Source: an uncultured Bacteroidaceae bacterium
Lineage (GTDB): Bacteria; Bacteroidota; Bacteroidia; Bacteroidales; Bacteroidaceae
Assembly: GCA_905236065.1 (NCBI GenBank)
Contig: CAJONZ010000060.1
Coordinates: 1 to 53,924, forward strand
Direction of reading: 5' to 3'
DNA length: 53,924 nt
The notes under the pieces are model-generated. The model was not told the origin of the DNA. It was given only the letters and a program-made list of their open reading frames with translations, and searched no databases. Below, one piece after another: positions 15,816-24,396 of this stretch. How positions within the stretch are numbered: the stretch's first letter is position 1; every line of letters starts with the position of its first letter. The position numbers and the translations under genes are program-made.

Positions 15816-17660
15816 TTATTTTTGTTCATCGAGTGAGGCCAGTTTTGCCTTTACCTCCTCAAGGTCGGAACGGAGTTTGTCAACCTTGCGGTTCAGCTCG
15901 TCAACCAATGCATTGCCCTGCTTGGACTTGCTGGAAAGATTCAAGAAGCCAAGGTTGTTCTCGTAAGTCTTGATTTCGTTACGGAGAATGTCAAGCTGAC
16001 GGACGAGACGGTCGCGGAGTTTGTCAGCACCGCCTTCCTTGATGGTGTTCTTGAAGTTGTTGACACGACGGCGGGTGGCGTTGGCACTGGCTGCACCGTA
16101 GAGACGATCCATTTGTTCGCGGAAGAGTTTATAGAGTTTGTCTTTCTCCTTGAAAGGTACATGGCCTATTTCGTTCCACTCCTTCTGGGCTGCCCGCAAT
16201 TGGTCGCGGAGTTCACTCTCCATGTCAGCGGGTTCGATGGCAGCGAGGCGGTCGATGATGGCCTGCTTCTTCTGCATGTTTTCCAACTGCTCGCTGCGTG
16301 TGTCGGCATTGGCCTCTTTCTTTGCCTCAAAGAATGCATCGCAGGCGGCGTTGAAGCGCTGCCAAATCTGGTCGCTGTACTTCTTGGGCACGGTGCCGAT
16401 TTCTTTCCATTTTTTCTGAAGTTCGACGAGGATGTCGGTTGTTTCCTTCCAAGCCGTACTGTCCTTCAGTGATTCGGCCTTCTCGACCAAGGCCAGTTTT
16501 GCCTCGTAGTTCTCGTTCAGGCTGTTTCTCACGCCTTGGAAGTATTCGGCCTTCTGGGTGAAGAATTTGTCACAGGCAGCACGGAAACGCTCAAAGATTT
16601 TCACGTTCATCTTTTGCGGAGCAAAGCCGATGGTCTTCCAAAGGGCCTGCAACTCGGTAATCTTCTCGCTGATGGCATTCCACTCGGCAAAGGTCTTGAG
16701 GGCTGAGAGGTCGTAGGCTTCGATGGTCTCACAGATCTCAGTCTTCTTCTGCAGGTTTTCCTCTTCCTGCTGTTTGCGGCTTTCGAAAAAATCGTGGTGG
16801 CGCTTGTTGATGATGGTTGACGCAGTTTTGAAGCGGTTCCAGATTTCCTCGCGGAGTTCGCTGGCTACAGGGCCAATCTCGCGGAACTCGGCATGGAGTT
16901 GCTGAAGGGTACGGAAGGCGGAGATAATGTCCTCTTCCTCGGTCAACTTCTCGGCAGCCTCGCAAAGGGCGGTCTTGAGCTCCAGGTTTTTCTTGAAGTC
17001 ATAGGCTCGCAACTCGTTGTTGAGCTTCAAGGTGTCGTAGTATTGCTCAACGACCTGTTGATAGGTTTTCCAAAGCTCCGTAGCCTTTTCTGCTGGAACG
17101 TTCTTAATCTCGTTCCACTCCTGCTGAAGTTGCTTGAAATCGTTATAGACGCGATTTACCTCGTCGGGATTCTCAATGTACGCCTTGATTTTCTCGATGA
17201 TTTCGAGTTTCTTCTGATAGTTGGCCTCGCGTTCAGCTTCTTGCTGCTGGGCCAGTTGGGCGCGTTTTTCACGGATGATGGCCATTTGATTCTTGAAATC
17301 AGCCTCGTCGTTGTTTTCGGCGGGGGTGTATTCCTCTGGTGTGCCGCCACCATCGATGAACGATTTGTAAGCTTCCTCAATCTCCTGTTTGTGCAGACGA
17401 TAGAACAGACTCTTGAGCATGTCGAGTTCTTGACGTGAAGACTCTTCGTCCGTCTCGGCAATTTGGTGGAGACGTGCAAGAACTTCCGCTTTGCTTTGGA
17501 GAGGTGTGGATGCAGTCGAGATTTCTGCCTGAGGCTCTTCTTGACAGCTTTCTTCGGCTGCTGGTTGCGCTGTAGCTTCTTCAGCTACTGGCTGTGCTGT
17601 AGTCTCGGTTGCTACCGGCTCAACTACAGGCTCCTCAGTGGGGTTCTGAATTTCAGTCAT
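15816..17660 (-). CDS. DUF349 repeat protein
   Basis: A 614-aa, highly charged, almost wholly helical protein. The first 60 residues are a low-complexity Glu/Ala/Thr/Pro segment. Then come about five copies of the DUF349 unit, recognisable from W-x-x-I-G-x-x-P followed by I/W-x-R-F-x-x-A-x-x-x-F: for example WKTIGFAPQKMNVKIFERFRAACDKFF and WKEIGTVPKKYSDQIWQRFNAACDAFF. The end is coiled-coil-like. DUF349 proteins are widespread and their biochemical role is poorly defined; no enzyme motif is visible. It starts 19 bases after cdsA and shares its terminator, so it belongs to the ftsH-cdsA transcript. Confidence 0.9.
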   Translation of the reverse strand: MTEIQNPTEEPVVEPVATETTAQPVAEEATAQPAAEESCQEEPQAEISTASTPLQSKAEVLARLHQIAETDEESSRQELDMLKSLFYRLHKQEIEEAYKSFIDGGGTPEEYTPAENNDEADFKNQMAIIREKRAQLAQQQEAEREANYQKKLEIIEKIKAYIENPDEVNRVYNDFKQLQQEWNEIKNVPAEKATELWKTYQQVVEQYYDTLKLNNELRAYDFKKNLELKTALCEAAEKLTEEEDIISAFRTLQQLHAEFREIGPVASELREEIWNRFKTASTIINKRHHDFFESRKQQEEENLQKKTEICETIEAYDLSALKTFAEWNAISEKITELQALWKTIGFAPQKMNVKIFERFRAACDKFFTQKAEYFQGVRNSLNENYEAKLALVEKAESLKDSTAWKETTDILVELQKKWKEIGTVPKKYSDQIWQRFNAACDAFFEAKKEANADTRSEQLENMQKKQAIIDRLAAIEPADMESELRDQLRAAQKEWNEIGHVPFKEKDKLYKLFREQMDRLYGAASANATRRRVNNFKNTIKEGGADKLRDRLVRQLDILRNEIKTYENNLGFLNLSSKSKQGNALVDELNRKVDKLRSDLEEVKAKLASLDEQK

Positions 17661-17679
17661 AGATGTAAAATGTTAAGTG

Positions 17680-18549
17680 TTAAAAATAGAGTGTAATCGT
17701 GTATATATAGACAACCGCTGCGGGAAAGGCAAGCAGGCTGCTATCAAATCGGTCAAGCATTCCTCCGTGTCCGGGAAGAATGTTTCCAGAGTCTTTAATG
17801 CCTAATTTACGTTTGAGCAAGGATTCGACAAGGTCGCCCCATGTGCCGAACACAACAACGACGATGGCCAGTCCGGCCCATGCCAAAGGGTTGGTGAGCG
17901 GGCAAGGTCCCAAAAGCTCCTTGGCAAAATAGACAATGGCTTGTGAGGCCAGGATGGCAATGATGCCACCGCCTATGCTGCCTTCCCAGCTTTTGGCTGG
18001 TGAGATGCGTGGGAAGAGTTTGTGTTTGCCAATCAGTGACCCCACGCAATAGGCTCCCGCATCGTTGCACCAAAGGAAGATGAAGACGGAGAGTACCAGC
18101 ATGGGTACATAGACGACGGAGGGAACGGAGTAGGGTTGTGGGAGTGAAATGAAGGCAAGGGTGTTGATGGAGGCAAGGGGAAGGGCAATGTACAGTTGAG
18201 CCATCAATGCAAAAGCCCAGTTATAGATGGAGTTTTGCCGGTCGAAATAGAGTTCGGAAACCAGCAAGTAGATGATGCTGATGATGTAGGGGATGAAAAT
18301 CTCGGAGCCGCAGACGTTGAGGTTGAAAGACAGAACGGCCAGGAAGAGGTAGGTTCCCGCAACGGTTGTGATGAAGCGGTTGACTTGCAGGTTGGCGTTT
18401 TTGTTCACAATGCTACAAAATTCCCAGACGGTCATAGCCGTGATGACGCTGAACAGCACGGCATAGGAGGCTTGGCTCCAAAGTATGCTACCTACCAACA
18501 CAATGACAAACACGATGCTGGTCAGTGTGCGAATCATGAATTTGTTCAT
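17680..18549 (-). CDS. cdsA: Phosphatidate cytidylyltransferase
   Basis: Makes CDP-diacylglycerol from phosphatidic acid and CTP, the branch point of phospholipid synthesis, in the inner membrane. The 289-aa protein has about eight hydrophobic segments. The CDS signature lies near the C-terminus: SLLKRKLGIKD, then GHGGMLDRFDS, with the Asp pair that binds metal. The upstream SPAKSWEGSIGG block is also conserved. Its start codon overlaps the ftsH stop codon by four bases (ATGA), showing translational coupling. Confidence 0.95.
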   Translation of the reverse strand: MNKFMIRTLTSIVFVIVLVGSILWSQASYAVLFSVITAMTVWEFCSIVNKNANLQVNRFITTVAGTYLFLAVLSFNLNVCGSEIFIPYIISIIYLLVSELYFDRQNSIYNWAFALMAQLYIALPLASINTLAFISLPQPYSVPSVVYVPMLVLSVFIFLWCNDAGAYCVGSLIGKHKLFPRISPAKSWEGSIGGGIIAILASQAIVYFAKELLGPCPLTNPLAWAGLAIVVVVFGTWGDLVESLLKRKLGIKDSGNILPGHGGMLDRFDSSLLAFPAAVVYIYTITLYF

Positions 18550-20705
18550 TTCTCTTTTTTATTCTTTTCGTTGCTTTCTTCTTCTTTTGCTTTTTCCAGC
18601 ACAGCCTGGATGGCTTTTTGGCGGATGATTTCCTCGTTTTCCTCCTTGTGTCCAACGGGGTCGGCCTCTTTGGGATCCTCATTCGCATTGGCGGCAAGGA
18701 TTTCCTCGGTGCGTGACGTCCAGGGACGTTTGCCAAAAATCCGTTCCACATCCTCTGCAAAGATGACTTCACGGTCCATCAGGATTTGAGCCAATTCTGC
18801 ATGACCCTCACGATGCTCTTGCAACACCTGTTTTGCACGTTCATATTCCTTGGCAATCAGTTCCTTCACATCCTCGTCAATCAGCTCTGCAGTCTTGTCG
18901 GAATAAGGTTTCTGGAACTGATATTCCTGATTATTGTAATAGCAAAGGTTGGGCAGGTTGTCACCCATGCCGGCGTAGGCTATCATACCGTAAGCACGTT
19001 TGGTGACGGTCTCCAAGTCGTTCATGGCACCGGTGGAAATGCGGCCTATGCAAAGTTCCTCGGCGGCACGTCCGCCAAGCGTTGCACAGATTTCGTCCAG
19101 CAATTCCTCTTTTGTGGTAATCTGACGTTCCTCTGGCATATACCAGGCTGCTCCAAGGGCTTGTCCACGGGGTACGATGGTTACCTTTACAAGTGGGTTG
19201 GCATATTGCAGGAACCAGGAGATGGTGGCATGACCGGCTTCATGAAGGGCGATGGTCTGCTTCTCAGCCTGCGTCAGCAATTTTGTCTTTTTCTCCAATC
19301 CACCGATGATTCGGTCAACGGCATCGAGAAAACATTGCTTATCGACCCATTTTTTATTATGACGGGCTGCAATCAAAGCTGCCTCGTTGCAAACGTTGGC
19401 AATGTCGGCTCCCGAAAAGCCTGGCGTCTGGCGGGCCAACGTATCTACATCCACGGTCTCGTCGATTTTCACGGGACGCAAATGCACGTTGAAGATTTCC
19501 TTGCGTTCGCTCAAATCGGGCAAATCAACGTGGATTTGACGGTCGAAACGTCCGGCACGCAGCAAAGCCTTGTCGAGAATGTCGGCACGGTTCGTGGCTG
19601 CCAGGATGATGATACCACTGTTGGTACCGAAACCGTCCATCTCCGTCAGCAGCTGGTTGAGTGTGCTTTCGCGTTCATCGTTTCCTCCCATGGCCGCAGC
19701 GGTGGTACGGGCACGGCCTATGGCGTCGATTTCATCGATGAAAATGATGCATGGCGCCTTTCCCTTTGCCTGATTGAAAAGGTCGCGTACTCGGCTGGCT
19801 CCGACACCCACGAACATCTCCACAAATTCTGAGCCGGAAAGGGAGAAGAACGGAACGTCAGCCTCGCCGGCAACGGCCTTTGCCAACAGCGTCTTACCTG
19901 TTCCTGGAGGGCCAACCAGCAGGGCACCCTTGGGTATCTTTCCACCCAACTCTGTGTATTTCTGTGGATTCTTCAGAAACTCCACAATCTCCTGCACTTC
20001 CTGTTTGGCTCCGGCCTGTCCCGCCACGTCCTTGAAGGTAACTTTGCCTTCTTTGCCGCCGCCTTCAATCAGCTGGGCTTTCGATTTGCCAACACTGAAA
20101 ATGCTGCCAGCACCGCTCATCATGGAGCCTCCCACACTGCGGCGCATCAGCATAATCCAGATGGCAATGATGAGAATCATGGGCGCAAACTGGAACAGCA
20201 GGTTGGTGAATATGTTGGAGGATTGATCGTAGCTAATCTTGCCTTTCAGGTGACCTTCTTCCTTGGCCTTGTCAAGAAATTCCTCCACCTTGTCTATCGA
20301 ACCGAACTCAACGACCACCGCACGTTTCTGGCTGTTTTTGTTTCCGTTGCCAAAAACTTTGCGGTCGTACTCCCTGTTGATGAACATCTTCAGGGAGTAG
20401 TCGTTTTTCTCGATAACGATGTCGCTGGCATAGCCTTTCTCCACGTATTCCTTGAAGGTGGAGTAGTCAATGCGTTTTTCCACGGAAGTGTCGTTGTGGA
20501 AAAGATAAACATAGATGATGCAGCCAATGAGAATAACGTACAACCAGCTTAAATTGAAACGTGGCTGTGGCGGACGGTTGTTCTTGGGTTTGGGGGCAGA
20601 CTGCGGTTTCTCGCCTGTTTCGTTTTGTAGTTCCTGCATCTCCCGGTTCATTTCCTTTCGGATGAGGTGTCGGGTGATATGATTGATGAGATTATTGGAT
20701 TTCAC
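18546..20705 (-). CDS. ftsH: ATP-dependent zinc metalloprotease FtsH
   Basis: Membrane-anchored AAA+ protease that degrades unassembled or regulatory membrane proteins. The 719-aa chain has a cytoplasmic N-terminal tail (about 50 aa, Pro/Lys-rich), TM1 (residues about 53-69), a periplasmic domain and TM2 (about 170-187). Next come Walker A GPPGTGKT (265-272), Walker [12 protein letters not shown], the second region of homology with [22 protein letters not shown], and the zinc site HEAGH (about 488). A Glu/Lys-rich C-terminus follows. The N-terminal tail is longer than in E. coli, and internal Met codons at 19 and 23 are possible starts. It overlaps cdsA by four bases. Confidence 0.96.
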   Translation of the reverse strand: MKSNNLINHITRHLIRKEMNREMQELQNETGEKPQSAPKPKNNRPPQPRFNLSWLYVILIGCIIYVYLFHNDTSVEKRIDYSTFKEYVEKGYASDIVIEKNDYSLKMFINREYDRKVFGNGNKNSQKRAVVVEFGSIDKVEEFLDKAKEEGHLKGKISYDQSSNIFTNLLFQFAPMILIIAIWIMLMRRSVGGSMMSGAGSIFSVGKSKAQLIEGGGKEGKVTFKDVAGQAGAKQEVQEIVEFLKNPQKYTELGGKIPKGALLVGPPGTGKTLLAKAVAGEADVPFFSLSGSEFVEMFVGVGASRVRDLFNQAKGKAPCIIFIDEIDAIGRARTTAAAMGGNDERESTLNQLLTEMDGFGTNSGIIILAATNRADILDKALLRAGRFDRQIHVDLPDLSERKEIFNVHLRPVKIDETVDVDTLARQTPGFSGADIANVCNEAALIAARHNKKWVDKQCFLDAVDRIIGGLEKKTKLLTQAEKQTIALHEAGHATISWFLQYANPLVKVTIVPRGQALGAAWYMPEERQITTKEELLDEICATLGGRAAEELCIGRISTGAMNDLETVTKRAYGMIAYAGMGDNLPNLCYYNNQEYQFQKPYSDKTAELIDEDVKELIAKEYERAKQVLQEHREGHAELAQILMDREVIFAEDVERIFGKRPWTSRTEEILAANANEDPKEADPVGHKEENEEIIRQKAIQAVLEKAKEEESNEKNKKEK

Positions 20706-20753
20706 GTTTGTATTCTTTATTAGGGTAGGGGGAAATGCCCGAAGGCATCCGTG

Positions 20754-20799
20754 TTCGTTCTGTATATTATATAAATTTCGTTCTGTATATTATATAAAT
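20754..20799. repeat. Perfect 23-bp tandem duplication between rsfS and ftsH
   Basis: The unit TTCGTTCTGTATATTATATA plus AAT occurs twice with no spacer. It lies in the 117-base gap between rsfS and ftsH and is AT-rich. No TAnnTTTG box is seen in it on the coding strand. It may be a recent slippage duplication. Confidence 0.9.
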
Positions 20800-20822
20800 A
20801 ATGTATATTGACGGCGGTAGGC

Positions 20823-21179
20823 TCAATCAATGTCAGGGAATGTCTCTATCTTTGCATCCTCCCAAAGGTTGTCTATGTCATAAAACTCACGTGCCTCTGG
20901 CAGGAAGATGTGTACAACAACATCCGTGTAGTCCATCGCAATCCAAATGCAGTTCCGTGTTCCGTCGCTCGATGTCGGCTTTTGTCCTGCATTTTTGCGC
21001 ACATATTCGCGCACCGAATCGTAAATGGCTGATACTTGTGTGGGGGAATTGCCCTCACAAATAACCAAATATTGAGTAATCGTGTCGTCTATCTCTCTCA
21101 GGTCCACGACGGTAATGTTATGTCCTTTCTTTTCCTGAATGCCTTCGATAATGGCTTTTACGAGTTGGTCGTTATTCAT
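20823..21179 (-). CDS. rsfS: Ribosomal silencing factor RsfS (Iojap family)
   Basis: Binds ribosomal protein uL14 on the large subunit and blocks subunit joining when nutrients are scarce. The 118-aa length is normal for the family. Conserved features are VDLREIDDTITQYLVICEGNS, the YVRKNAGQKP region and the core CIWIAMDYTDVVVHIFLPEAREFYDIDNLWEDA. It is situated between lptB (24 bases upstream) and ftsH (117 bases downstream). Confidence 0.94.
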   Translation of the reverse strand: MNNDQLVKAIIEGIQEKKGHNITVVDLREIDDTITQYLVICEGNSPTQVSAIYDSVREYVRKNAGQKPTSSDGTRNCIWIAMDYTDVVVHIFLPEAREFYDIDNLWEDAKIETFPDID

Positions 21180-21203
21180 TTCTATTTTTTACTTTTTCTT
21201 GAT

Positions 21204-22079
21204 TCACTTATCAGTTTTCTCCTCACGTTCCGCTTCCTCCATTTCTACCCGCTTCCTCTTCTCGTCAATCACCTGGAAGTCTTTCGGACGAAGCACGAAA
21301 TTGGAGCCGAGATACTTTTCCTTGACAATGTGGTTCTCGGCCAGTTCCGGCGGCGTACCCTTAAACAGAATGCGCCCTTCGAACAGCAAGTAGGCACGGT
21401 CGGTAATGCAAAGCGTCTCCTGAACATTGTGGTCGGTAATCAGAATGCCGATGTTGCGGTCCTTCAATTTCCACACGATATACTGAATATCCTCCACGGC
21501 AATGGGATCGACACCGGCAAACGGCTCGTCCAACATGATGAATTTCGGGTCGATGGCCAGGCAACGTGCGATTTCACACCTGCGCCGCTCTCCACCCGAA
21601 AGTTGGTTACCACGGTTCTTGCGCACCTTCTGCAGACGGAACTCATTGAGCAGGCTCTCCAGGCGTTCATGCTGTTCCTCCGTGGATTTGTATTTCATTT
21701 CGAGCACCGTCATCAGGTTGTCCTCCACGCTCATCGTGCGGAACACGCTGGCCTCCTGTGCCAAATAGCCCACGCCCTTCTTGGCTCGCGTTGATACGGG
21801 GTCGTTGGTGATTTCAGAGTCGTTGATGAAAACCTTTCCTCCATTCGGAACCACCAAGCCCGTCGTCATGTAGAAGCTCGTGGTTTTTCCTGCACCGTTA
21901 GGACCCAGCAATCCAACAATCTCTCCCTGCCTTACGTTGAAAGACACATCATTCACCACCGTTCGCTTTCCGTAGGTCTTCACCAGATTCCTGGTATAAA
22001 GCGTCATTCGCTCGTCAGAATATTCCGGTATTTCTGCGTCGCTCGCATTGGTCGTCGCTGTTGTGTATGTAAAATCCAT
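21204..22079 (-). CDS. lptB: LPS export ABC transporter ATP-binding protein
   Basis: Powers extraction of LPS from the inner membrane by LptFG. The ABC domain shows Walker A GPNGAGKTTSFY, the Q-loop region GVGYLAQEASVFRTMSVEDNL, signature LSGGERRR, Walker B FIMLDEPFAGVDP and H-loop TDHNVQ. LptB-specific traits are SFYMTTGL and the VDPIAVEDIQ stretch. The open frame extends to 22208, but a -7 box at 22168-22175 lies inside that extension, so the Met at 22079 (291 aa) is preferred. MTLYTRNLVKTYGKR at 22007 (267 aa) is the alternative and matches the family's usual N-terminus. It leads the rsfS-ftsH-cdsA gene row. Confidence 0.93.
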   Translation of the reverse strand: MDFTYTTATTNASDAEIPEYSDERMTLYTRNLVKTYGKRTVVNDVSFNVRQGEIVGLLGPNGAGKTTSFYMTTGLVVPNGGKVFINDSEITNDPVSTRAKKGVGYLAQEASVFRTMSVEDNLMTVLEMKYKSTEEQHERLESLLNEFRLQKVRKNRGNQLSGGERRRCEIARCLAIDPKFIMLDEPFAGVDPIAVEDIQYIVWKLKDRNIGILITDHNVQETLCITDRAYLLFEGRILFKGTPPELAENHIVKEKYLGSNFVLRPKDFQVIDEKRKRVEMEEAEREEKTDK

Positions 22080-22167
22080 GCTCTGCTGTCGGCTGTTTCC
22101 TTGTTCGATTTGTATTGTATTTAAATCATTTTCCGACCGTTCCTTGGCCGAAGTCCATTTTAGTTGG

Positions 22168-22175
22168 CAAAAATA
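22168..22175 (-). promoter_or_regulatory. -7 promoter box of lptB
   Basis: TATTTTTG on the minus strand fits TAnnTTTG and is followed by CCA. The predicted start near 22160 excludes the most upstream possible lptB start codon. Confidence 0.55.
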
Positions 22176-22265
22176 CGAAAACTTTACGGACTGAACGATT
22201 AAAAACATGAAAAACTATGTTAAATGTAGTATATTTTTTATGATTATCTTCAAAAATACCATCAG

Positions 22266-22464
22266 GACGCCAAGGGCGTCCCCGCTCCGTAACCGTAGGT
22301 CGTTTCGACCTGCGGATGAGATGCAAGGAGGAACGCACCCTGAAGGGGTGCCCCATCAATGGCACAGGGCGACCCCGTTAGGGTCGGTTTGGATACTATC
22401 ATTTATCCGGGGGTGCTCGCTGCGCTCGTACCCTCGGTTACGGAGCGGCGACGCCTTCAGCGTC
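22266..22464. repeat. Compound palindromic element with 30-bp terminal inverted repeats
   Basis: The ends (22266-22295 and 22435-22464) are inverted copies of each other at 26 of 30 positions; both contain CCGCTCCGTAACCG and a short palindrome GACGC...GCGTC. Between them lie further palindromes: AGGTCGTTTCGACCT, GCACCCTGAAGGGGTGC, CGACCCCGTTAGGGTCG and GGGTGCTCGCTGCGCTCGTACCC. The block is clearly more GC-rich than its surroundings and has no coding potential I would trust. It resembles REP-like palindrome arrays that recur in intergenic spaces of Bacteroidetes and other phyla (from memory). A 14-base direct repeat, GTAGTATATTTTTT, flanks it at 22226-22239 and 22468-22481. There is no transposase in the window. 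Confidence 0.75.
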
Positions 22465-22520
22465 TTGGTAGTATATTTTTTCTTCCGCCCTTCGGAAAAA
22501 ATGTTCTGACGAGCCGCTCA

Positions 22521-22658
22521 AAATCTCCTGACGCTTCGTTACGAAAATTTATTCCCGTCGAGAATAAAAAATATGGCGGCGATATATTTAATATTATCGT
22601 CGGGAATAAAAAATATATCGTCGAGAATAATCTTTTCCAGCGAAGCGTCCTGAGATTT
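22521..22658. repeat. AT-rich inverted repeat with internal direct repeats
   Basis: Outer arms AAATCTCCTGACGCTTCG (22521-22538) and CGAAGCGTCCTGAGATTT (22641-22658) are inverted copies with two mismatches. Inside are direct repeats CGTCGAGAATAAAAAATAT (22556-22574), CGTCGGGAATAAAAAATAT (22598-22616) and a partial third copy at 22619-22630. The block is non-coding, follows directly on the palindromic element, and precedes the mlaE promoter by about 80 bases. Nature unknown. Confidence 0.7.
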
Positions 22659-22738
22659 CTAGTCAAGCCTTGGAACTTTTTCACGCCTGAAATTTCAATT
22701 TTCTGTATCGGATTGGCTCCCGAATGGGATTTTTTGCG

Positions 22739-22746
22739 TAATTTTG
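22739..22746 (+). promoter_or_regulatory. -7 promoter box of mlaE-mlaF-topB
   Basis: TAATTTTG fits TAnnTTTG and is followed by TACGC. It overlaps the most upstream possible TTG start of the mlaE frame, which is therefore rejected. A TTGG at 22713-22716 is a possible but slightly distant -33 element. Confidence 0.6.
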
Positions 22747-22782
22747 TACGCTGAAACCAAAAGTAAACAAAAAAGAATAGCT

Positions 22783-23529
22783 GTGCTAACACTAAAATCG
22801 GGCCTGACCCATATCGGAAAATACGTCATGCTGATGGGGCGCGTACTCAACCGTCCCGACCGCATGAGGATGTTCTTCAAGTCGTATGTCAATGAAATGT
22901 TCCAACTTGGCTACAACTCCATTGCCATCGTGCTTATCATCAGTTTTTTCATCGGAGCCGTCATCTGTCTTCAGATTAAGCTCAACATACAAAGTCCTTG
23001 GATGCCGAAGATGGTGGTAGGATACACCACCCGAGAAATCATGCTGCTGGAGTTCTCCTCTTCCATCATGTGTCTCATCTTGGCCGGAAAAGTTGGTTCA
23101 AACATCGCTTCCGAAATCGGCACCATGCGTATCACGCAACAGATTGATGCCTTGGACATCATGGGCGTGAACTCCGCCAACTATCTGATTCTGCCCAAAA
23201 TGATGGGACTGATGACCATCATGCCCATCCTGGTGACATTCAGCGTGGCCGCAGGCATTGGCGGCGCATACGCCACGAGTCTTATGGGCACCACCACGGT
23301 GGATGAACTGAACGAGGGCTTCCGTTACGGCTTCAACCAGTGGTACTTCTGGTGTGGTATGATTAAAGCCGTGGTCTATGCCTTCATCATCACCACCGTC
23401 TCGGCCTATCAGGGCTATAGCGTGGAGGGTGGCTCCGTCGAGGTGGGTGTCAACTCCACCAACGCCGTCGTGACCAGCAGTATCCTGATTCTGTTCAGCG
23501 ATATTTTCCTGACGACGTTATTGACGTAA
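22783..23529 (+). CDS. mlaE: MlaE-family lipid ABC transporter permease
   Basis: Inner-membrane permease of the Mla system, which moves phospholipids between the inner and outer membranes. The 248-aa product has about five hydrophobic segments. It carries the MlaE hallmarks IVLIISFFIGAVICLQIKLNI, EFSSSIMCLILAGKVGSNIASEIGTM, QIDALDIMGVNSANYLILPK and, at the end, SVEGGSVEVGVNSTNAVVTS. A GTG start is chosen: it gives MLTLKSGLTHIGKYVMLMGR, close to the family's normal N-terminus, and lies downstream of the promoter. ATG at 22828 is an alternative. It is followed by mlaF; no MlaD-type gene is next to them. Confidence 0.92.
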   Translation: MLTLKSGLTHIGKYVMLMGRVLNRPDRMRMFFKSYVNEMFQLGYNSIAIVLIISFFIGAVICLQIKLNIQSPWMPKMVVGYTTREIMLLEFSSSIMCLILAGKVGSNIASEIGTMRITQQIDALDIMGVNSANYLILPKMMGLMTIMPILVTFSVAAGIGGAYATSLMGTTTVDELNEGFRYGFNQWYFWCGMIKAVVYAFIITTVSAYQGYSVEGGSVEVGVNSTNAVVTSSILILFSDIFLTTLLT

Positions 23530-23625
23530 ATCCTCATTCATTTTCACCCTATCACTTGTCACTTGATAGCGGTAGCAAATTCTTCATTCTTCATTTTTCA
23601 TTCTTCAAATTCCCCTGTTACTACA

Positions 23626-24396
23626 TTGATACAGCTTACACATCTTTATAAATCCTTCGCCGACAAAGAAGTGCTGAAGGACATCAACGCCACCTTTGAG
23701 AATGGCCAGGTCAACCTAATCATCGGACAGTCAGGCTCAGGCAAGACCGTATTGATGAAGAATATCGTTGGCCTCCTGGAGCCCACCAGCGGCACCATCA
23801 TGTACGATGACCGCAACTTCGTGGCCTTGTCGAAACGAGATAAAATCATGCTCCGGCGCGAAATGGGCATGATATTCCAGTCGGCAGCCCTGTTCGACTC
23901 ACTCACCGTCCTCGACAACGTCATGTTTCCGCTCGACATGTTCAGCGACATGCCCTACGAAGACCGTGTGAAGCGGGCACGTTTTTGCCTTTCGCGTGTC
24001 AACCTGGAGGGTGCCGAGAACAAGTTCCCCGGTGAAATTTCGGGCGGTATGCAAAAGCGTGTGGCTATTGCCCGTGCCATCGTCCTGCAACCCAAATACC
24101 TCTTCTGCGACGAACCTAACTCTGGCCTCGACCCCAAGACCAGCATCGTCATCGACGAACTGATTTCGGGCATCACGCACGAGGATAACATTACGACCAT
24201 CGTCAACACCCACGACATGAACTCCGTGATGGGCATCGGAGAGCACATCACCTTCATCTGTGAGGGTAGGGCAGAGTGGTATGGCTCGAACAAGGAGATT
24301 ATGGACTCCACCAACAAGAAGCTGGAAGATTTCATCTTTGCCAGTGACATTCTCCGTCAGGCAAAGCAGTTACACGACCAGAAGAAAGAGAAATGA
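23626..24396 (+). CDS. mlaF: MlaF-family lipid ABC transporter ATP-binding protein
   Basis: ATPase partner of MlaE. The ABC domain has Walker A IGQSGSGKTV, signature SGGMQKRVAIARAI, Walker B LFCDEPNSGLDP and the MlaF-typical KTSIVIDELI and TTIVNTHDMNSVMGI. The frame opens at TTG 23563, but those first 21 residues are encoded by a repetitive ATTCTTCATT-type stretch and do not match the family. TTG at 23626, giving MIQLTHLYKSFADKEVLKDI (256 aa), fits better. Both candidates are TTG, so the start is uncertain. Its stop overlaps the topB start by four bases. Confidence 0.9.
   Translation: MIQLTHLYKSFADKEVLKDINATFENGQVNLIIGQSGSGKTVLMKNIVGLLEPTSGTIMYDDRNFVALSKRDKIMLRREMGMIFQSAALFDSLTVLDNVMFPLDMFSDMPYEDRVKRARFCLSRVNLEGAENKFPGEISGGMQKRVAIARAIVLQPKYLFCDEPNSGLDPKTSIVIDELISGITHEDNITTIVNTHDMNSVMGIGEHITFICEGRAEWYGSNKEIMDSTNKKLEDFIFASDILRQAKQLHDQKKEK

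Noticed and set aside
22744-22782. Upstream TTG start for mlaE
   Set aside because: It overlaps the -7 promoter box, so it would not be transcribed; the GTG at 22783 fits the family better.
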